DNA from: Epinephelus fuscoguttatus
Taxonomy: Eukaryota; Chordata; Actinopteri; Perciformes; Serranidae
Assembly (NCBI RefSeq): GCF_011397635.1
Contig: NC_064759.1
Coordinates: forward strand, 15,024,428 to 15,088,427
DNA: 64,000 nt
Direction of reading: 5' to 3'
The notes under the pieces are model-generated. The model was not told the origin of the DNA. It ran no database searches and saw only the letters and a program-made list of their open reading frames with translations. Positions 23,701 through 35,495 of this stretch are shown piece by piece; the first letter of the stretch is position 1; each line of letters starts with the position of its first letter. The position numbers were made by a program, and so were the translations under genes.

Positions 23701-25260
23701 CGTCAAAATACCGCACTTGGGCAGTGACTTGCAGCGTCGGAAACCAACAAAAAAAAGCGTCCTTGTGTGGCTGTTTGGTGTTATATTTTATCAGCACCTG
23801 GTCACAGCAAGGGGAAACTTGGCGAGACAAGGAAGTTAAGGCGGCAGGTTTGTCTGCATGTATTTTTGTGGATAGGTGCTCCTTTTATTTTCCTTGGAAA
23901 CGGACAGATTCAAAAAACATTTATTTTATGTTGTTCTCCATTGCATAGGCTGGAAGTGCTTGATGTTGTGTACCACAAACAGGCTGTAATAATGAATATG
24001 TTAATAAAAACAAACCTTTAAAAAAAAAAAAAAAAAAAAAAAAGTTAAGGCGGCGAAAGTCCGAGTGGGACAGGGAGGAGAGGTGGTTGATGCGTCCAAG
24101 TAACGCCGACTTAGACCCAAGAGAGGAGCAGTGTTCACATCCTGTAAGATTCTAAAGCCAAACCCTGTTGTTTTTCCCAAAACCTAACCACATGCTTTTG
24201 TGTGTTTGTTGTTGAAGGAAAAAAAAGGTCACTCTGCTGTGTTGTGCTGACGTAAATTTCCTGTGAAAATGGAAGTGTATTTTGAAAGAAGACAACACAT
24301 GTAACAGACAGAACTTGACATAGTGTCCCAGAATGTCAACAACCAATGCACCCAGGGTACCTTGCAAGTCGTATGTGGACGTGGAAAGTCCATGACCAAA
24401 ACATTGATATGTGACGAGGTCGGAGTGATAATGTGTTGGCTCTTTGTGTTTGTGGTGGTGAGTATATGGAAATGCAGAGGTACAATCTGTAGTTGGAGCA
24501 ACAGCCCTAGATGCAGGGAATATTTGTTGGATGGCACGTTTTTGAGCTGAGAGATGAGCATCGAGATCTGGGCGCTGATAAGATGGAGGGATGTTTACCA
24601 CCGTTCATTTACACATACTACCCACAATGTCATGATACAAAGCTTGGCGAATATCAGCCAAGTATCCCTTTAATTCACTTTCATACTGAGGTGCATACTG
24701 TAGCATAGAGGCAGCCTCAAGCTACACTTGCATGGCTGGGCAATTTAGTTTGCAGAGAAGCAGACACGAGCAGACAGTCGCAGAAACAAAACAGACACAT
24801 GCCCTCCAGAAAGCTCACCTGCTCACCTCCTAGACAGCACAGACAGACAGATGAACTCAAACTCACACAGACACACAGGCGCACTCCAGCCAGAGGTCTC
24901 ACCTCCAGGTAGTTCAGCAGGGCCACAGCTCGTCCTCTCCGGGTCTATGTCAGCCACCCATAGGGTGCGGATGCAGCCCTTCCACAGGCCATAATGGGCC
25001 ATCTGGCAGGTCTGGTTGCCACTGAAATTCTTTGGTTGGGCCAGCTCCACCCAAAACTCTGTCCCCATGCCCAGCACCGTCAGGGTCACACCAATGATAG
25101 CCACAAAGAAGGCCAGCTTGATCTTTCCCTCCTGACTGTCGCTCATCTTGTGGATCCTCCTCCTTCCACCTTTCACTCCACCCAAACCCCCACCTTGTCC
25201 AGCCCCTGCCACTCCGATCCGACCGTCCTCATCCTGCTGTACGAAAAAGTTGGACCACAT
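15677..25260 (-). CDS. cacng6: Voltage-dependent calcium channel gamma-6 subunit, complete, 4 exons, 263 aa
   Basis: This is a claudin-like four-transmembrane auxiliary subunit of voltage-gated calcium channels. Exons on the minus strand are 24903-25260, 20448-20522, 17570-17707 and 15677-15897. All have GT-AG borders and every junction is phase 1, giving 263 residues against about 260 in mammals. The N-terminus MWSNFF plus a basic linker is characteristic of gamma-6. TM1 (about residues 48-66) is followed by TEFWVEL and the claudin-family GLWKGC motif with its loop cysteines. Predicted N-glycosylation sites are NFS, NQT and NCT. Exon 2 reads CTYFKFFTSGENAVIFKK, close to human gamma-6; exons 3 and 4 carry TM2-TM4. 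There is no PDZ-binding tail, as expected for gamma-1/gamma-6. It is convergent with cacng8, whereas I recall the human cluster as co-oriented. Introns 1-3 hold repeats described separately. Confidence 0.95.
16270..17220 (+). repeat. Tandem array of ~141-bp units in cacng6 intron 3 (about 7 copies)
   Basis: Each unit contains, in order, a GGTCAAAGG/AAGGTCA block, TGTGACCTTGCATCTGTCTC, CTCAAG, GGGAATTTCCTCAAATTTGG and CAACGATGAACTGATTAGA-like segments. Successive TGACC-type anchors fall near 16287, 16428, 16568, 16710, 16851 and 16991, so the period is 140-141 bp. Copies differ by 10-25 per cent. Two adjacent units carry perfect AGGTCACTGTGACCT palindromes (16845-16859 and 16985-16999). I recognise the unit as a widespread animal repeat type but cannot name its family. 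Confidence 0.9.
18600..19195. mobile_element. Probable MITE fragment in cacng6 intron 2
   Basis: The segment has ends of the type CCTTTCAGATC...GGTCTGAAGC and GTGTTCACACCTGCCCGAACGAACTGCA, with internal GGTCTCGGTCCAGTTGTTTTGGTG. These resemble inverted-terminal MITEs common in teleosts (remembered pattern). No coding capacity is seen and the exact limits are not clear. Confidence 0.35.
19275..20012. mobile_element. hAT-like MITE, 738 bp, with CAGTCCCTCCAGGAT ends
   Basis: The left end is CAGTCCCTCCAGGAT and the right end is ATCCTGGAGGGACTG, perfect 15-bp complements. The flanks read TGCTGAGT on the left and (overlapping the last two bases) TGCTTAGT on the right, which would fit an 8-bp hAT-type target duplication with one change. 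Subterminal TTGCAACC / GGTTGCAGCAATCC motifs are also inverted. No transposase ORF is present, so it is non-autonomous. Confidence 0.7.
20553..20596. repeat. (AC)22 microsatellite next to the cacng6 exon 2 acceptor
   Basis: Perfect AC alternation. On the cacng6 (minus) strand it reads (TG)22 and lies 30 nt upstream of the exon 2 acceptor at 20522/20523, just before the polypyrimidine tract. A second, similar run lies at about 20722-20756. Confidence 0.97.
20722..20756. repeat. (CA)n microsatellite, about 17 units
   Basis: Perfect CA alternation about 125 bp further into cacng6 intron 1 than the first (AC)n run. It precedes a long purine-rich stretch. Confidence 0.95.
20780..21130 (+). repeat. 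Low-complexity purine-rich (GA/GGA) tract
   Basis: About 350 bp of strongly strand-asymmetric sequence: the + strand is mostly A and G (gagaggtggacagagagaag-like), so the cacng6 transcript reads pyrimidine-rich. It lies in intron 1 of cacng6. The open frames through it are compositional artefacts. Confidence 0.75.
23846..24041 (+). mobile_element. Poly(A)-tailed retrocopy, 196 bp, with 13-bp target duplication
   Basis: The insert is flanked by identical direct repeats AAGTTAAGGCGGC at 23833-23845 and 24042-24054. It ends in a run of 22 A, preceded 12 nt upstream by a canonical AATAAA (24003-24008), the arrangement of a polymerase II transcript. The body has no ORF with recognisable domains and no SINE promoter boxes that I can see. 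It is therefore either a 5'-truncated processed pseudogene (a 3'UTR piece) or a short retroelement tail. It lies in cacng6 intron 1, antisense to the gene. Confidence 0.8.
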
Positions 25261-28200
25261 GTTGATCTCAACTGGCCCGAGGAAGATTGGGGTAAAGAGT
25301 AGTGCACTTTGGCTAAAGAGTAGAGGAGGAAGTAATAGATGAAAAAATGGAGGGGTGGTGTAGGAGAATGGGGCGAGGTTAAATGTGAAGAAAGTGGAGG
25401 TTTGGAAGTTTTAAAATAGTATGAAGACAAAGCTATTAACTAGCCTGTGATGGATGGGTACATTGAGCAAAATCAGTCATAGCGAACAAAGGATCAAGGG
25501 CGAAACAATTAAATTAGACAGAGAGATGTTAAAAAGCTACAGTGAGGTGGGTGGGGTGGATGAAGCAAGGAAATGACAAAATGGAAGGTGATGGAGGCGA
25601 GGACCAGGAGAGCAAATTTCTGTTGTCCGTCCAGTCCCCTGAAATAGAGAGATGAAACAGAGAGATGAAAGAGCAGCCGGCATATGCTTCACAAGAGCAA
25701 AATCCTTTCATCACCAGCGTAATATTTAATTTCCAAGAGCTTTATCAGCATCTACAGTATTCCCTCCCTAAAAGCCATATGACATGCTCTCAGCCAACAA
25801 TAGATAAGCCATATGGCGTTTCCCTGAAAGGCAGATTTTGCTGCAGATGAAGAAACAATTGGGCTGGGTGAGCCGGTGAAGTCGGACGGTGCGGGTTCAA
25901 GGTGAGAGATAACACCACAGCGCCAGACTGGACCACCCATCTTCTATTTTCCCAGAGGAGTTGACAACAGAGCTCTTCCCCGAGCAGTTACACTATCTGT
26001 GGCTTAGATGCAGATCCCCTTTGATCGGAGGGGATAATGGGTTGCCACAAATACCTCCCATCCTGCATTACGTGTACCAGCAAACACTCGGAATCTGCAG
26101 CCATGACTCTCTTTTTGAGCGCGCATGTGGATGTGTGTGTGTGCGTTTCAGAGTGTGGCATATGCGCTCTAAGTGGGGCCAGGCTTATGGAGTTGTTTCT
26201 GTTATTCCAGACTGTGAGCAAGGGACCTTTGGAGCAGTTTAAACAACGTGAGTGACGGGGCACGGCGGTGTCGCCGCTCTGCGCAGGGTGCATGAGAGGT
26301 GATAATTCATGCCTGAACCCTCTGACAGAGAGGGGGCAGCAGTAATTAACTCTGCTGTGCAGTCCAACAGGTCACATAGTGGAGGCAGGAGGCCCAGCCA
26401 GTTAGGAAGACAGCACCAACAGGCCACACACAGTTGGTGGATCACTTAATTCAGAGTTTTGCGCTGACAGCATCAGAGATTTTATATAGGCGACGCACCA
26501 CATGAACTCACTGAGTGCAGGTCCTTTGTGTACAATATTTTGCAGTGTATAAATATGAAGAGAAGTTTGAAATATGTGAATTTAAATTTATGGTTTGCAG
26601 CATATAAAGTTCTATTATTAAGACAAAAAAAAACTTTGGTTGCTGTCAGCACATTTATTAATCTTAAACGAGTAATTTAGTTAGTTAATTGGACAGAAAA
26701 TTAACCTGCAACTACTTTGATACTTTATTAGTAGCAGAATTTTTTTAATCAAAAACTCCGACTGTGATAGATTTTTGTTGCTTTTCTTTTTTAACATGCT
26801 CAAACAAAAGGATTTTTTTAATGTTAACTTTTTTCCATATAATTTTGAATACCAGAAATTATGCTATAATACCTTTATCATATCATTCAGCTTTTTTTAT
26901 ATAATTCAATTTTTTTTATCCATCAATTCAGTCAAATCTGAACAAACTGTCAGTGCTGTTATTGAAACTTGACATATCCGCAGGCACGTGATAGCTACAC
27001 ATATATCGTATACCCCATAATTTTGCAACCACAGAGGTACAACTAAACACCACATCGTATTACATTGTATTATATTACACACAAAAAAGCCCATGACCTC
27101 TTAAAGCTTTCAGCTTCATTGCTCACCCTCGTTAACATGTGTTCATATGACACAATTTCTAGCATAGACTCCTTCCACTTTTCAGAATCTGGAGGTGATG
27201 TACTCTTCCAGAAGGATCACTCGAGCAGCTGTGACGACCCCTACATTTATCACAACAAGGTCATATTTTGATGCATTCTGTAATTCTGTTTGGTCCTCCA
27301 TAAAGCATAACCTTGGTGAGTTAGGTACAATTATACCCTAACACTTCCCTATGTGAGCTTTTTTTTCAAAATGTGTTAACCAGATTTCATGTAGAAATGT
27401 TCCTGTTTCTGTCTGACATTTCCAACATAAATTATAAGCCAGTAAACTCATCCTGTACAACTCAGAAGGAGTAAAGTAGAACCTAAAATAACTGTATATT
27501 GAGTAAATTTCCCCTTTGCCACCTTTATATGTTTCCCAGTATCTGATAGTAATTTCGACCATTCCTCATTGTTTAATTCACACCCTAGGTCCTTCTGCCA
27601 AATGATCCTGAGATTTGTGCAAACATCTTTTGTTGCTTTTAAATTATAGTTTGATGAATTCAGAAAATACTCTGCAGATTAACCAACAATGAAAAGAATA
27701 GTTAGTTGCAGCCCTAAACTCATTATCACAATATTTGTAAAGGTAATCTCTGGCGTAGATTATACATTACGAATAGCAAATGTCTGCAGAATCATAATGT
27801 CACATGAAACATAGTGTTGTTTTTGTACATGAACAACATTATCTGAGGTATCTTTCTTTCCAACTGGTGCTCAGTAATATAGATTTATTCTTCTCTTTAC
27901 TGCAGCTTGACTGGATGCTGTCGGACAGTTCAGACAAAGTAAATCTGGGGAATTAAGTGTGAACTTGTTGGGAATGAATAGCTTTAGTGTGAGTGGATTT
28001 AGGAAATGATTGACGATCCATTTATGGCACACTTCTTAAATGTAATATGTTTTGATTTTTGGGCTTGAGGGAAAGTTTAGGTGGAGTCATGAGTCTTTGG
28101 TGTTTAAACCCAAATCACATTGCAAGTCTTTTTTGATTTTGTCAAGTCGATTCAAAAGTCATCAAATTTGTAACTTGATTCTGACTTGAGTTCACACCTC

Positions 28201-31200
28201 TGATAATCTGTGTTTCACTGATATGTACTACATGTCACCAGACACTTCATATGTTTAAAAAAAGAACTTAAATAACAAATAGCATCAGTTAAAAATGACA
28301 AAGCCAACTCTATCTGAAAGAGTAAACTCCACTATCAGAGGAAAATCATGTGGACCTTGTGATGAGATTATTTTTGATGCCTAATTGAGTTTGATTTTTT
28401 TTTTTTTTAAACAAGTGTGTTCATCGGATTTTTAATATACTTCAAATATTACTTTAAACAACAACAACAACAAAAAAAAAGTAAGGTCCAAAACTGTTAT
28501 GACAGGACAATACAAAACTAAACTAAACTAAATAATCAGAAATGCTACCTACTGCACATAATTATGTCGCATTCAACAAATTAAGACAAGTAGACTTATG
28601 TAGTCTTCTCCCCCCTCTAGAAATGTCATAAAACATTTCCATATCTCATCAAAAGTAGAATATTTACCCTGAATCATACAAGTTTCTCAAGGGCAACAGA
28701 GTGTGACAGTCCAGTCAGCCAAGCCAGTAAAGATGGTCTGATAGTAGTAGCCAGAATTTGGCTTTGGTGTGTTGAATTAGGTTTTAATCACAACTAACTT
28801 GATGACATTAATTTGGACAACAAATATGAGCAAAACAACAACATGATAAGATTATATCATCATGATATTATTCTGCAAAAAGTCAGTGACGATAATATCA
28901 ATTTGTCGCCCGATCCTGACCCACAGCAGGCTCCCCAAAGGCATATAATCTCCTAATATTAAAAGCTAAACAAATCTATGCATGTCTCTAATGATCCAAA
29001 AGTTTGGAATAGCAGCCATGCATCTGAATCCTCCTCCAGCATTAACTGTAATAAAGGATATCAAGACTGCAGCTGCTGACAGCCAAGTTAGTAGTCATTG
29101 AGTTACAAACCTTGATCACATTACATCCATATTAACCACAGGATGATCGGAGGGGTCAGAGCATGCCAGGCTCCTCTACTGGAGGGATAACACACACAAA
29201 TGCACACTTTGTACTAAAACATTATCCTGAGCTGTGTGTGTTTTGAAGTTGATGAAGCAACAGCTATGCTGCGCTGACTTTAAGTTTGGTAGCAGCTGAG
29301 CAGATGATAAGCTTGTAAACACGGGTGCGTTTCACACGAGGAAAACAAGGAACTCTTTACAGTTTCACCAAAGACTGCCCCAGTAACCTGTGTGACCTGT
29401 GGGCACAAGAAAGCAACAACTGTACTTGAGTGAAAATAAGAATATAACTCTGACCTGTTTGGTGTGTGTTGTTCAGTTCAGGAGGAAGAGACGCTTGAAA
29501 CTTAATAGAGGGGGAGAGTGGTGATGGGAGAGTTAGTGAGAAAGCGAGAGGGAGGTACATAAGGGTTATGGAAAGTGAGTGTAACAGGGGAGGGGGCTGC
29601 AGCCTGGTTGGTTCACACTGCTGATGATCAAATGTGTGTGTCTGCACTGCTGTTTGCTCCTCAGACTGCACCCGGCAATCTCACCAGCACCCGTTCACTC
29701 AACGCACATGTTCGACTCTTAAATCACAGAGCAGGGGTGCTGCAGGGTGGTCGGCTCACATGACGACAGCCATGCCTGCATGATTAAAAACATGTCTCTA
29801 TCTGTGTCAGCCTCGCTGTTTGTGTGTATGTGTGCGTCTATTTTGGACAGCCACCTGTTAATGACATTAAGTAAGGGTGAAGGAGGAGCCTGTGTTTATA
29901 TGAGAGGGGCCAGGGTAGCATTTTATAGCAACACAGTATAGTGTGAGGAAAGTGAAAATGTGACACAGAGACGGAGAGTGAAAGTGAAACGGAGAGAGCA
30001 GCAGAGAGGGACACATATGGAGAAGGGAAAAAATAAGTGTGAGAAAAGACGGAGAGATAGGAAAAGGAGGGATAAAAAGGTAAAGGAGCACTAATGTCTA
30101 AAGGTAGATGCAGATATGGACTACACTGTATGAAAGTGAAATGGTTCAGAGAGGAAAATGAGAATGTGCAGCCCCATTTCATTCCTCACTGAACAAGGTC
30201 CAGGGAGACTTCAGAGACTCAGCCTGGTCTTGTGGAAAGCTTTGCTCGTGGCCCAGCCCTGCTTGGCTCCTGCACGGTTTAGGTTACATACGTGGCACAG
30301 CGAGAGAGAGGCCAACCCCAGCGGCCAGCTACTCTCAGTGAGGGCAGAAAGGAGGGAAAGGGGAGAGGGTAGAGGGGAAAGGGGGGGCTGAGGGGGTGAT
30401 GCAAACTCAGAGTGAGTTGGGGAACGACAGAACAGGAGAGAATCGGAGAAAAGGGACGAAACAGGCTGTAGGCTGTGACAGGAAAATAAACACCTACAAT
30501 GTCCAAAACAGTCAGGTTCATGTTCGTCTTCAGGACAGACTGCTGCTGAAGCCACAGTGCAGTTTGCAGATTGACTTTCACAGAGAGAAAAGAATATGTT
30601 GGACACATGACAGCTGTGATAAATTGATTCGTCTGGAGTACAACTATCTGTTTTAACGCACATATGTGTGTCTGTTCTTTAAAATGACTTTGCTTCTAAT
30701 TATGCAGCCTATCGCTGCTCCTCCATCATATGAGATTGATAGAAAGTGTCCACTGGCAATCTGAGGCCATTAATAATCTACAGTATGCTGATGTGAACAA
30801 TCTTGTCTCTACATCACTCAAGAATTCTTGTTAGCAGTGCTGATGTATGCTTGAACACACTGAACTGCACATATGTGTGCTCATGCATGCAGCCATGCGC
30901 ACACTGACCACACATGTGCACATTACAGCTGCAACCATCTCTCACTTTAAAGTTGTTAAGTAATTTTGACGAAAAATATTTGTCTGATTAAGACATAGGT
31001 CTAGTGATATCGTATATTTTTATGTATTGTCAACAAATTCCATGATAAGACAAAATCCATTTATCTGTTCTCTGTTGTTGTCCAAAAACTATTAAAATAC
31101 ATCAAAAAGCTACAACATGGGCTCTGTGGTTTGTTTAACTCAATCCTGCATGCATGATTCTTGTGGCATTTACAACCTAGTTCACCAGATCCGCAGCCGA

Positions 31201-31319
31201 AAATACAGCCCCCATAAAACAGGCAATTTACTCCATTTGAATCTATATCTGATAAAACCTACAACATTTGAGTAAATGATTTACATTTAAATTGTATGTG
31301 TATGACCTGTATTTAAAAC
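25261..31319. other. Intergenic upstream of cacng6, no gene recognised
   Basis: The first part would contain the cacng6 promoter and 5'UTR (just above 25260); no definite core elements were identified. The rest includes an L1 remnant (27330-27665) and a piece of a 'GTTAATTGGACAGAAAATTAA' type fish repeat near 26690. Strongly purine-rich tracts lie at 29935-30090 and 30300-30480. The remainder is anonymous AT-rich sequence. None of the short ORFs here shows family features. Confidence 0.45.
27330..27665 (-). mobile_element. L1 ORF2 C-terminal fragment (remnant)
   Basis: The minus strand reads RIIWQKDLGCELNNEEW, then SELYRMSLLAYNLCWKCQTE and GTFLHEIWLTHF, with frame changes between them. This is the 'W..DL....EEW...', 'C..C....GT.LH..W' order of the L1 ORF2 region downstream of the reverse transcriptase. 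It is degenerate, with no poly(A) tail or target duplication recognised. Confidence 0.7.
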
Positions 31320-34300
31320 TTCATAGTATGACATAAAAAGGCAATGAAAAAAAAGAAATAGTAAACAGTGTCTTAAAAGTAATCAAAAAATCATAGTGAA
31401 GTATTTAAAACAAAGAAGGTAAAAGTAAAGAATCTCAAAAACGTGACAAAAATTTCATATTGTAGAATGTCAAAAAATGTGGAAAAAAAACATAGAATGA
31501 TATATGAAAAAAAAATCACAAAAAGGTCATAGTATAGTATGTCGTCAAAAATCGTGGAAAAAAAAGAACGTCATAGTATAGTACGTAGTCAACAGTCATG
31601 GAAAATGAGTCATAGTAGGCCTATAGTAAGTACTCAAAAATCATGAAAAAAAATCATAGTAAAAGAAAGTTATATTATAGGATGTAGTAGTAACGTCATA
31701 GTATACTGTGTCGTCCAACATCATGAAAAAAACATAATATAGTATGTCGTCAAAAAACACGAAAAAACGTCATAGTATAGTATGTGGTTCAGAATAATGA
31801 AAGAACATCATAGTATAGTACATAGACCAAAATCGTGAAAAAAGTCATAGTATAGTATGTATTCCAGAATAATCAAAAAACGTCGTAGGATAGTATGTTT
31901 TCCAGTTTCGTGAAAAAAGTCATATTATTGTATGTCATCCAAAATCATGACAAAACGTCATAGTATAGTAAGTCGTCAAAAATCATGAAAAAACGTCATA
32001 ATATTGTATGCGGTCCAGAATAATGAAAAAACTTCATAGTATAATATGTCGTCAGAAATCATTAAAAAAAGTCATAGGATTGTATGTCATCCAAAATCAT
32101 GAAAAAACCTCATAGTATAGTATGTCGTCAAAAATCATGAAAAAATGTTATAGTATTGTATGTGGTCCAGAATAATGAAAAAAACATCATTGTATAGTAT
32201 GTCATCCAAAATAGTGAAAAAAAGTCATAGTATAGTATGCCGTCAAAAATCATGAAAAAACGTCATAGCATAGTATGCCGTCAAAAATCATGAAAAAACG
32301 TCATAGCATAGTATGTCATCCAAAGTCATGAAAAAAGTCATTGTACAGGATGTTGTCTAAAATCACAAAAAAACATCATAGTACAGTGTGTCGTCCAAAA
32401 TAATTTTAAAAAGTCATAACATGGGATGTCATCCAAAATCACAACAAAATGTCATAGTATAGTATGTCCTCCAAAATCACGAAAAAACGTCATAGTATAG
32501 TGTCCAAAATCATGAAAACACGTCATAGTATAGTATGTTGTCCAGAATAATGAAAAAAACGTCATAGTATAGTATGTTGTCCAAAATCATGAAAAAAGTC
32601 GTAGTATTGTTCATTCATTCATCTTCTAACCGCTTCATCCTCTTGGGGGTCGCGGGGGGGGGGGGGGGGGGGAGCCTATCCCAGCTGACATCGGGCGAAA
32701 GGCAGGGTACACCCTGGACAGGTCACCAGACTATCGCAGAGCTCACATTCACACCTACGGACAAGTTAGAGTTCTCAGTTAACCTAGTCCCCAATCTGCA
32801 TGTTTTTGGACTGTGGGAGGAAGCCGGAGTGCCCGGAGAGAACCCACGCTGACACGGGGAGAACATGCAAACTCCGCACAGAAGGGCTCCCACGCCCGGG
32901 ATCGAACCGGAAACCTTCTTGCTGTGAGGCGACAGTGCTAACCACCACACCACCGTGCCGCCCTCATAGTATAGTATGTCGTCCAAAATCATGTAAAAAA
33001 GTCATAACGTACTATGTCGTCCAATATCATGAAAACACGTCATGGTATAGTATGTCTTCCAAAATCACGAAATAGTATATATAGTATGTGGTCCAGAATC
33101 ATGAAAAAACATCATAGTATAGTATGTGGTCCAGAATAATGAAAAAACATCATAGTATTGTTTGTCATCCAATATCATGAAAAACGTCATAGTATTGTAT
33201 GTGGTCCAGAATAATGAAAAAACGTCATAGTAGTATGTCGTAAAAAATCACGAAAAAACGTCATAGCGTAGTATGTCGTCAAAAATCACGACAAAACGTA
33301 GTATAGGATGTTGTCCAAGATCATGAACAAACGTCATAGTATAGTATGTCGTCCAAAATCATGAAAGAAAGTCATAGTATAGGATGTCGTCTACAATCAC
33401 GAAAAAACATCATAGTATAGTATGTCGTCCAAACTCCTGAAAAAAAGTCATAGTATAGTATGTCGTCAGAAATCGTGAAAAAAGTCATAGTATAGTATGT
33501 TATCCAAAATCATGAAAAAACGTCATAGTATTGTATGTGGTCCAGAATAATGAAAAAATATCATTGTATTGTATGCCGTCAAAAATCATGAAAAAACGTC
33601 ATAGCATAGTATGCCGTCAAAAATCATGAAAAAACGTCATAGCATAGTATGTCATCCAAAGTCATGAAAAAAGTCATTGTACAGGATGTTGTCTAAAATC
33701 ACAAAAAAACATCATAGTACAGTGTGTCGTCCAAAATAATTCAAAAAAACGTCATAGTATTGTATGTGGTCCAGAATAATAAAAAAATGTCATTGTATTG
33801 TATGTGGTCGAGAATCATGAAAAACACCATAGTATAGTATGTGGTCCAGAATAATTAAAAAACGTCATAGTATAATATGTTGTCAAAAATCGTTGAAAAA
33901 AGTCATAGTATAATATGTTGTCAAAAATCGTTAAAAAAAAAAGTCATAGTATAGTATGTAGTCCCAAATCATAAAAACGTCACAGTATAGTATGTTGTCC
34001 AAAATCATGAAAAAACGTCATAGTATAAGATATGGTCCAGAATAATGAAAAAACGTCATAGTATAGTATAGTATGTCATCCAAAATCATGAAAAAACGTC
34101 ATAGTATAGTATGTCGTCCAAAATCATAAAAAGAGGTCATAGTATAGTATGTAGTCCCAAATCATAAAAAATGTCATAGTATAGTATGTTGTCCAAAATC
34201 GTGGAAAAAGTCACAGTATAGTATGTCGTCCAAAATCATGAAAAAAAGTCATAGTATAGTATGTCGTCAAAACTCACGAAAAAACGTCATAGTATAAGAT

Positions 34301-35495
34301 ATGGTCCAGAATAATGAAAAAACATAGTATTGTATGTAGTCCAGAATAATGAAAAAACGTCATAGTATAGTATGTCATCCAAAATCGTGAAAAAACGTCA
34401 TGGTATAGTATGTCGTCAGAAATCATGAAAAACGTCATAGTATTGTATGTGGTCCAGAATAATGAAAAAATGTCATAGTATAGTATGTAGTCCAAAATCA
34501 TGAAAAAACGTCATGGTATAGTATGTTGTCCAAAATCGTGAAAAAAGTCATAGTATAGGATGTAGTCCCAAATCATGAAAAAACGTCATAGTATAGTATG
34601 TTGTCCAAAATCGTGAAAAAACGTCATAGTATTTTATGTGGTCCAGAATAATGAAAAAATGTCATAGTATAGTATGTAGTCCAAATTGAGAAAAAAAGTC
34701 ATTGTACAGTATGTCATCCAAAATCACGAAAAAACGTCATTGTATAGTATGTCGTCAGAAATCATGAAAAAAGTCATAGTATGTAGTCCAAATTGAGAAA
34801 AAAAGTCATTGTATAGTATGTCATCCAAAATCATGAAAAAACGTCATAGTATAGTATGTCGTCAGAAATCATGAAAAAAGTCATAGCATAGTATGTCGTC
34901 CAAAATCATGAAAAAAAGTCATAGTATTGTTTGTCATCCAATATCATGAATAACGTCATAGTATAGTATGTCGTCAGAAATCATTAAAAAAAAGTCATAG
35001 CGTAGTATGTCGTCCAATATCATGAAAAACGTCATAGTATAGTATGTTGTCAGAAATCATGAAAAAAGTCATAGTATAGTATGTCGTCAGAAATCATGAA
35101 AAAAAGTCATAGTATAGTATGTCCTCCAAAATCACGAAAAAACGTCATAGTATAGTATGTTGTCCAAAATCGTGAAAAAACGTCATAGTATTTTATATGG
35201 TCCAGAATAATGAAAAAATGTCATAGTATAGTATGTAGTCCAAATTGAGAAAAAAAAGTCATTGTATAATATGTCGTCCAAAATCATGAGACAACATCAT
35301 AGTATAGTATGTCGTCAAAAATCATGAAAAAACGTCATTGTATTGTATGTGGTCCAGAATAATTAAAAAACGTCATAGTATAAGATGTTGTCAAAAATCG
35401 TTAAAAAAAGTCATAGTATAGTATGTCGTCCAAAATCATGAAAAAACGTCATTGTATTTTTATTAAAAAAAATCATAAAAGTCATAGTCTTCTGT
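31320..35495. repeat. AT-rich minisatellite, ~38-bp unit, roughly 100 copies
   Basis: The consensus unit reads approximately CATAGTATAGTATGTCGTC followed by CAAAATCATGAAAAAACGT. Units vary by point changes (GTCGTC / GTCATC / GTGGTC; AATCATG / AATAATG) and by small length differences of 36-41 bp. The first 200 bp are more degenerate; the core is from about 31520. A SINE (32611-32964) interrupts it, and block duplications are visible. The unit length is not a multiple of three and frames close quickly, so it is non-coding. It lies between cacng6 and u2af2. Confidence 0.97.
32611..32964 (-). mobile_element. tRNA-derived SINE inserted in the minisatellite
   Basis: On the minus strand it begins GGGCGGCACGGTGGTGTGG and has an A-box-like TGGTTAGCACTG and a B-box-like GGTTCGATCC. 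It then continues through the very common teleost segment CTCCGGCTTCCTCCCACAGT and ends in a (TGAATGA)n-type tail. The flanks are 11-bp near-duplicates of the minisatellite unit (32600-32610 CGTAGTATTGT and 32965-32975 CATAGTATAGT), as expected for a target duplication. A 19-base G run at 32654-32672 within it may be of uncertain length. Confidence 0.88.

Noticed and set aside
32654-32672. G19 run as a G-quadruplex element
   Set aside because: It sits at a known homopolymer-prone place of the SINE and its length may be a sequencing effect.
34274-34501. Repetitive open frame through the minisatellite
   Set aside because: The unit length is not a multiple of three and the frame is a by-product of the repeat; no start context or homologue.
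31320-35495. CRISPR array
   Set aside because: Units are contiguous variants of one sequence with no unique spacers, in a vertebrate genome; it is a minisatellite.
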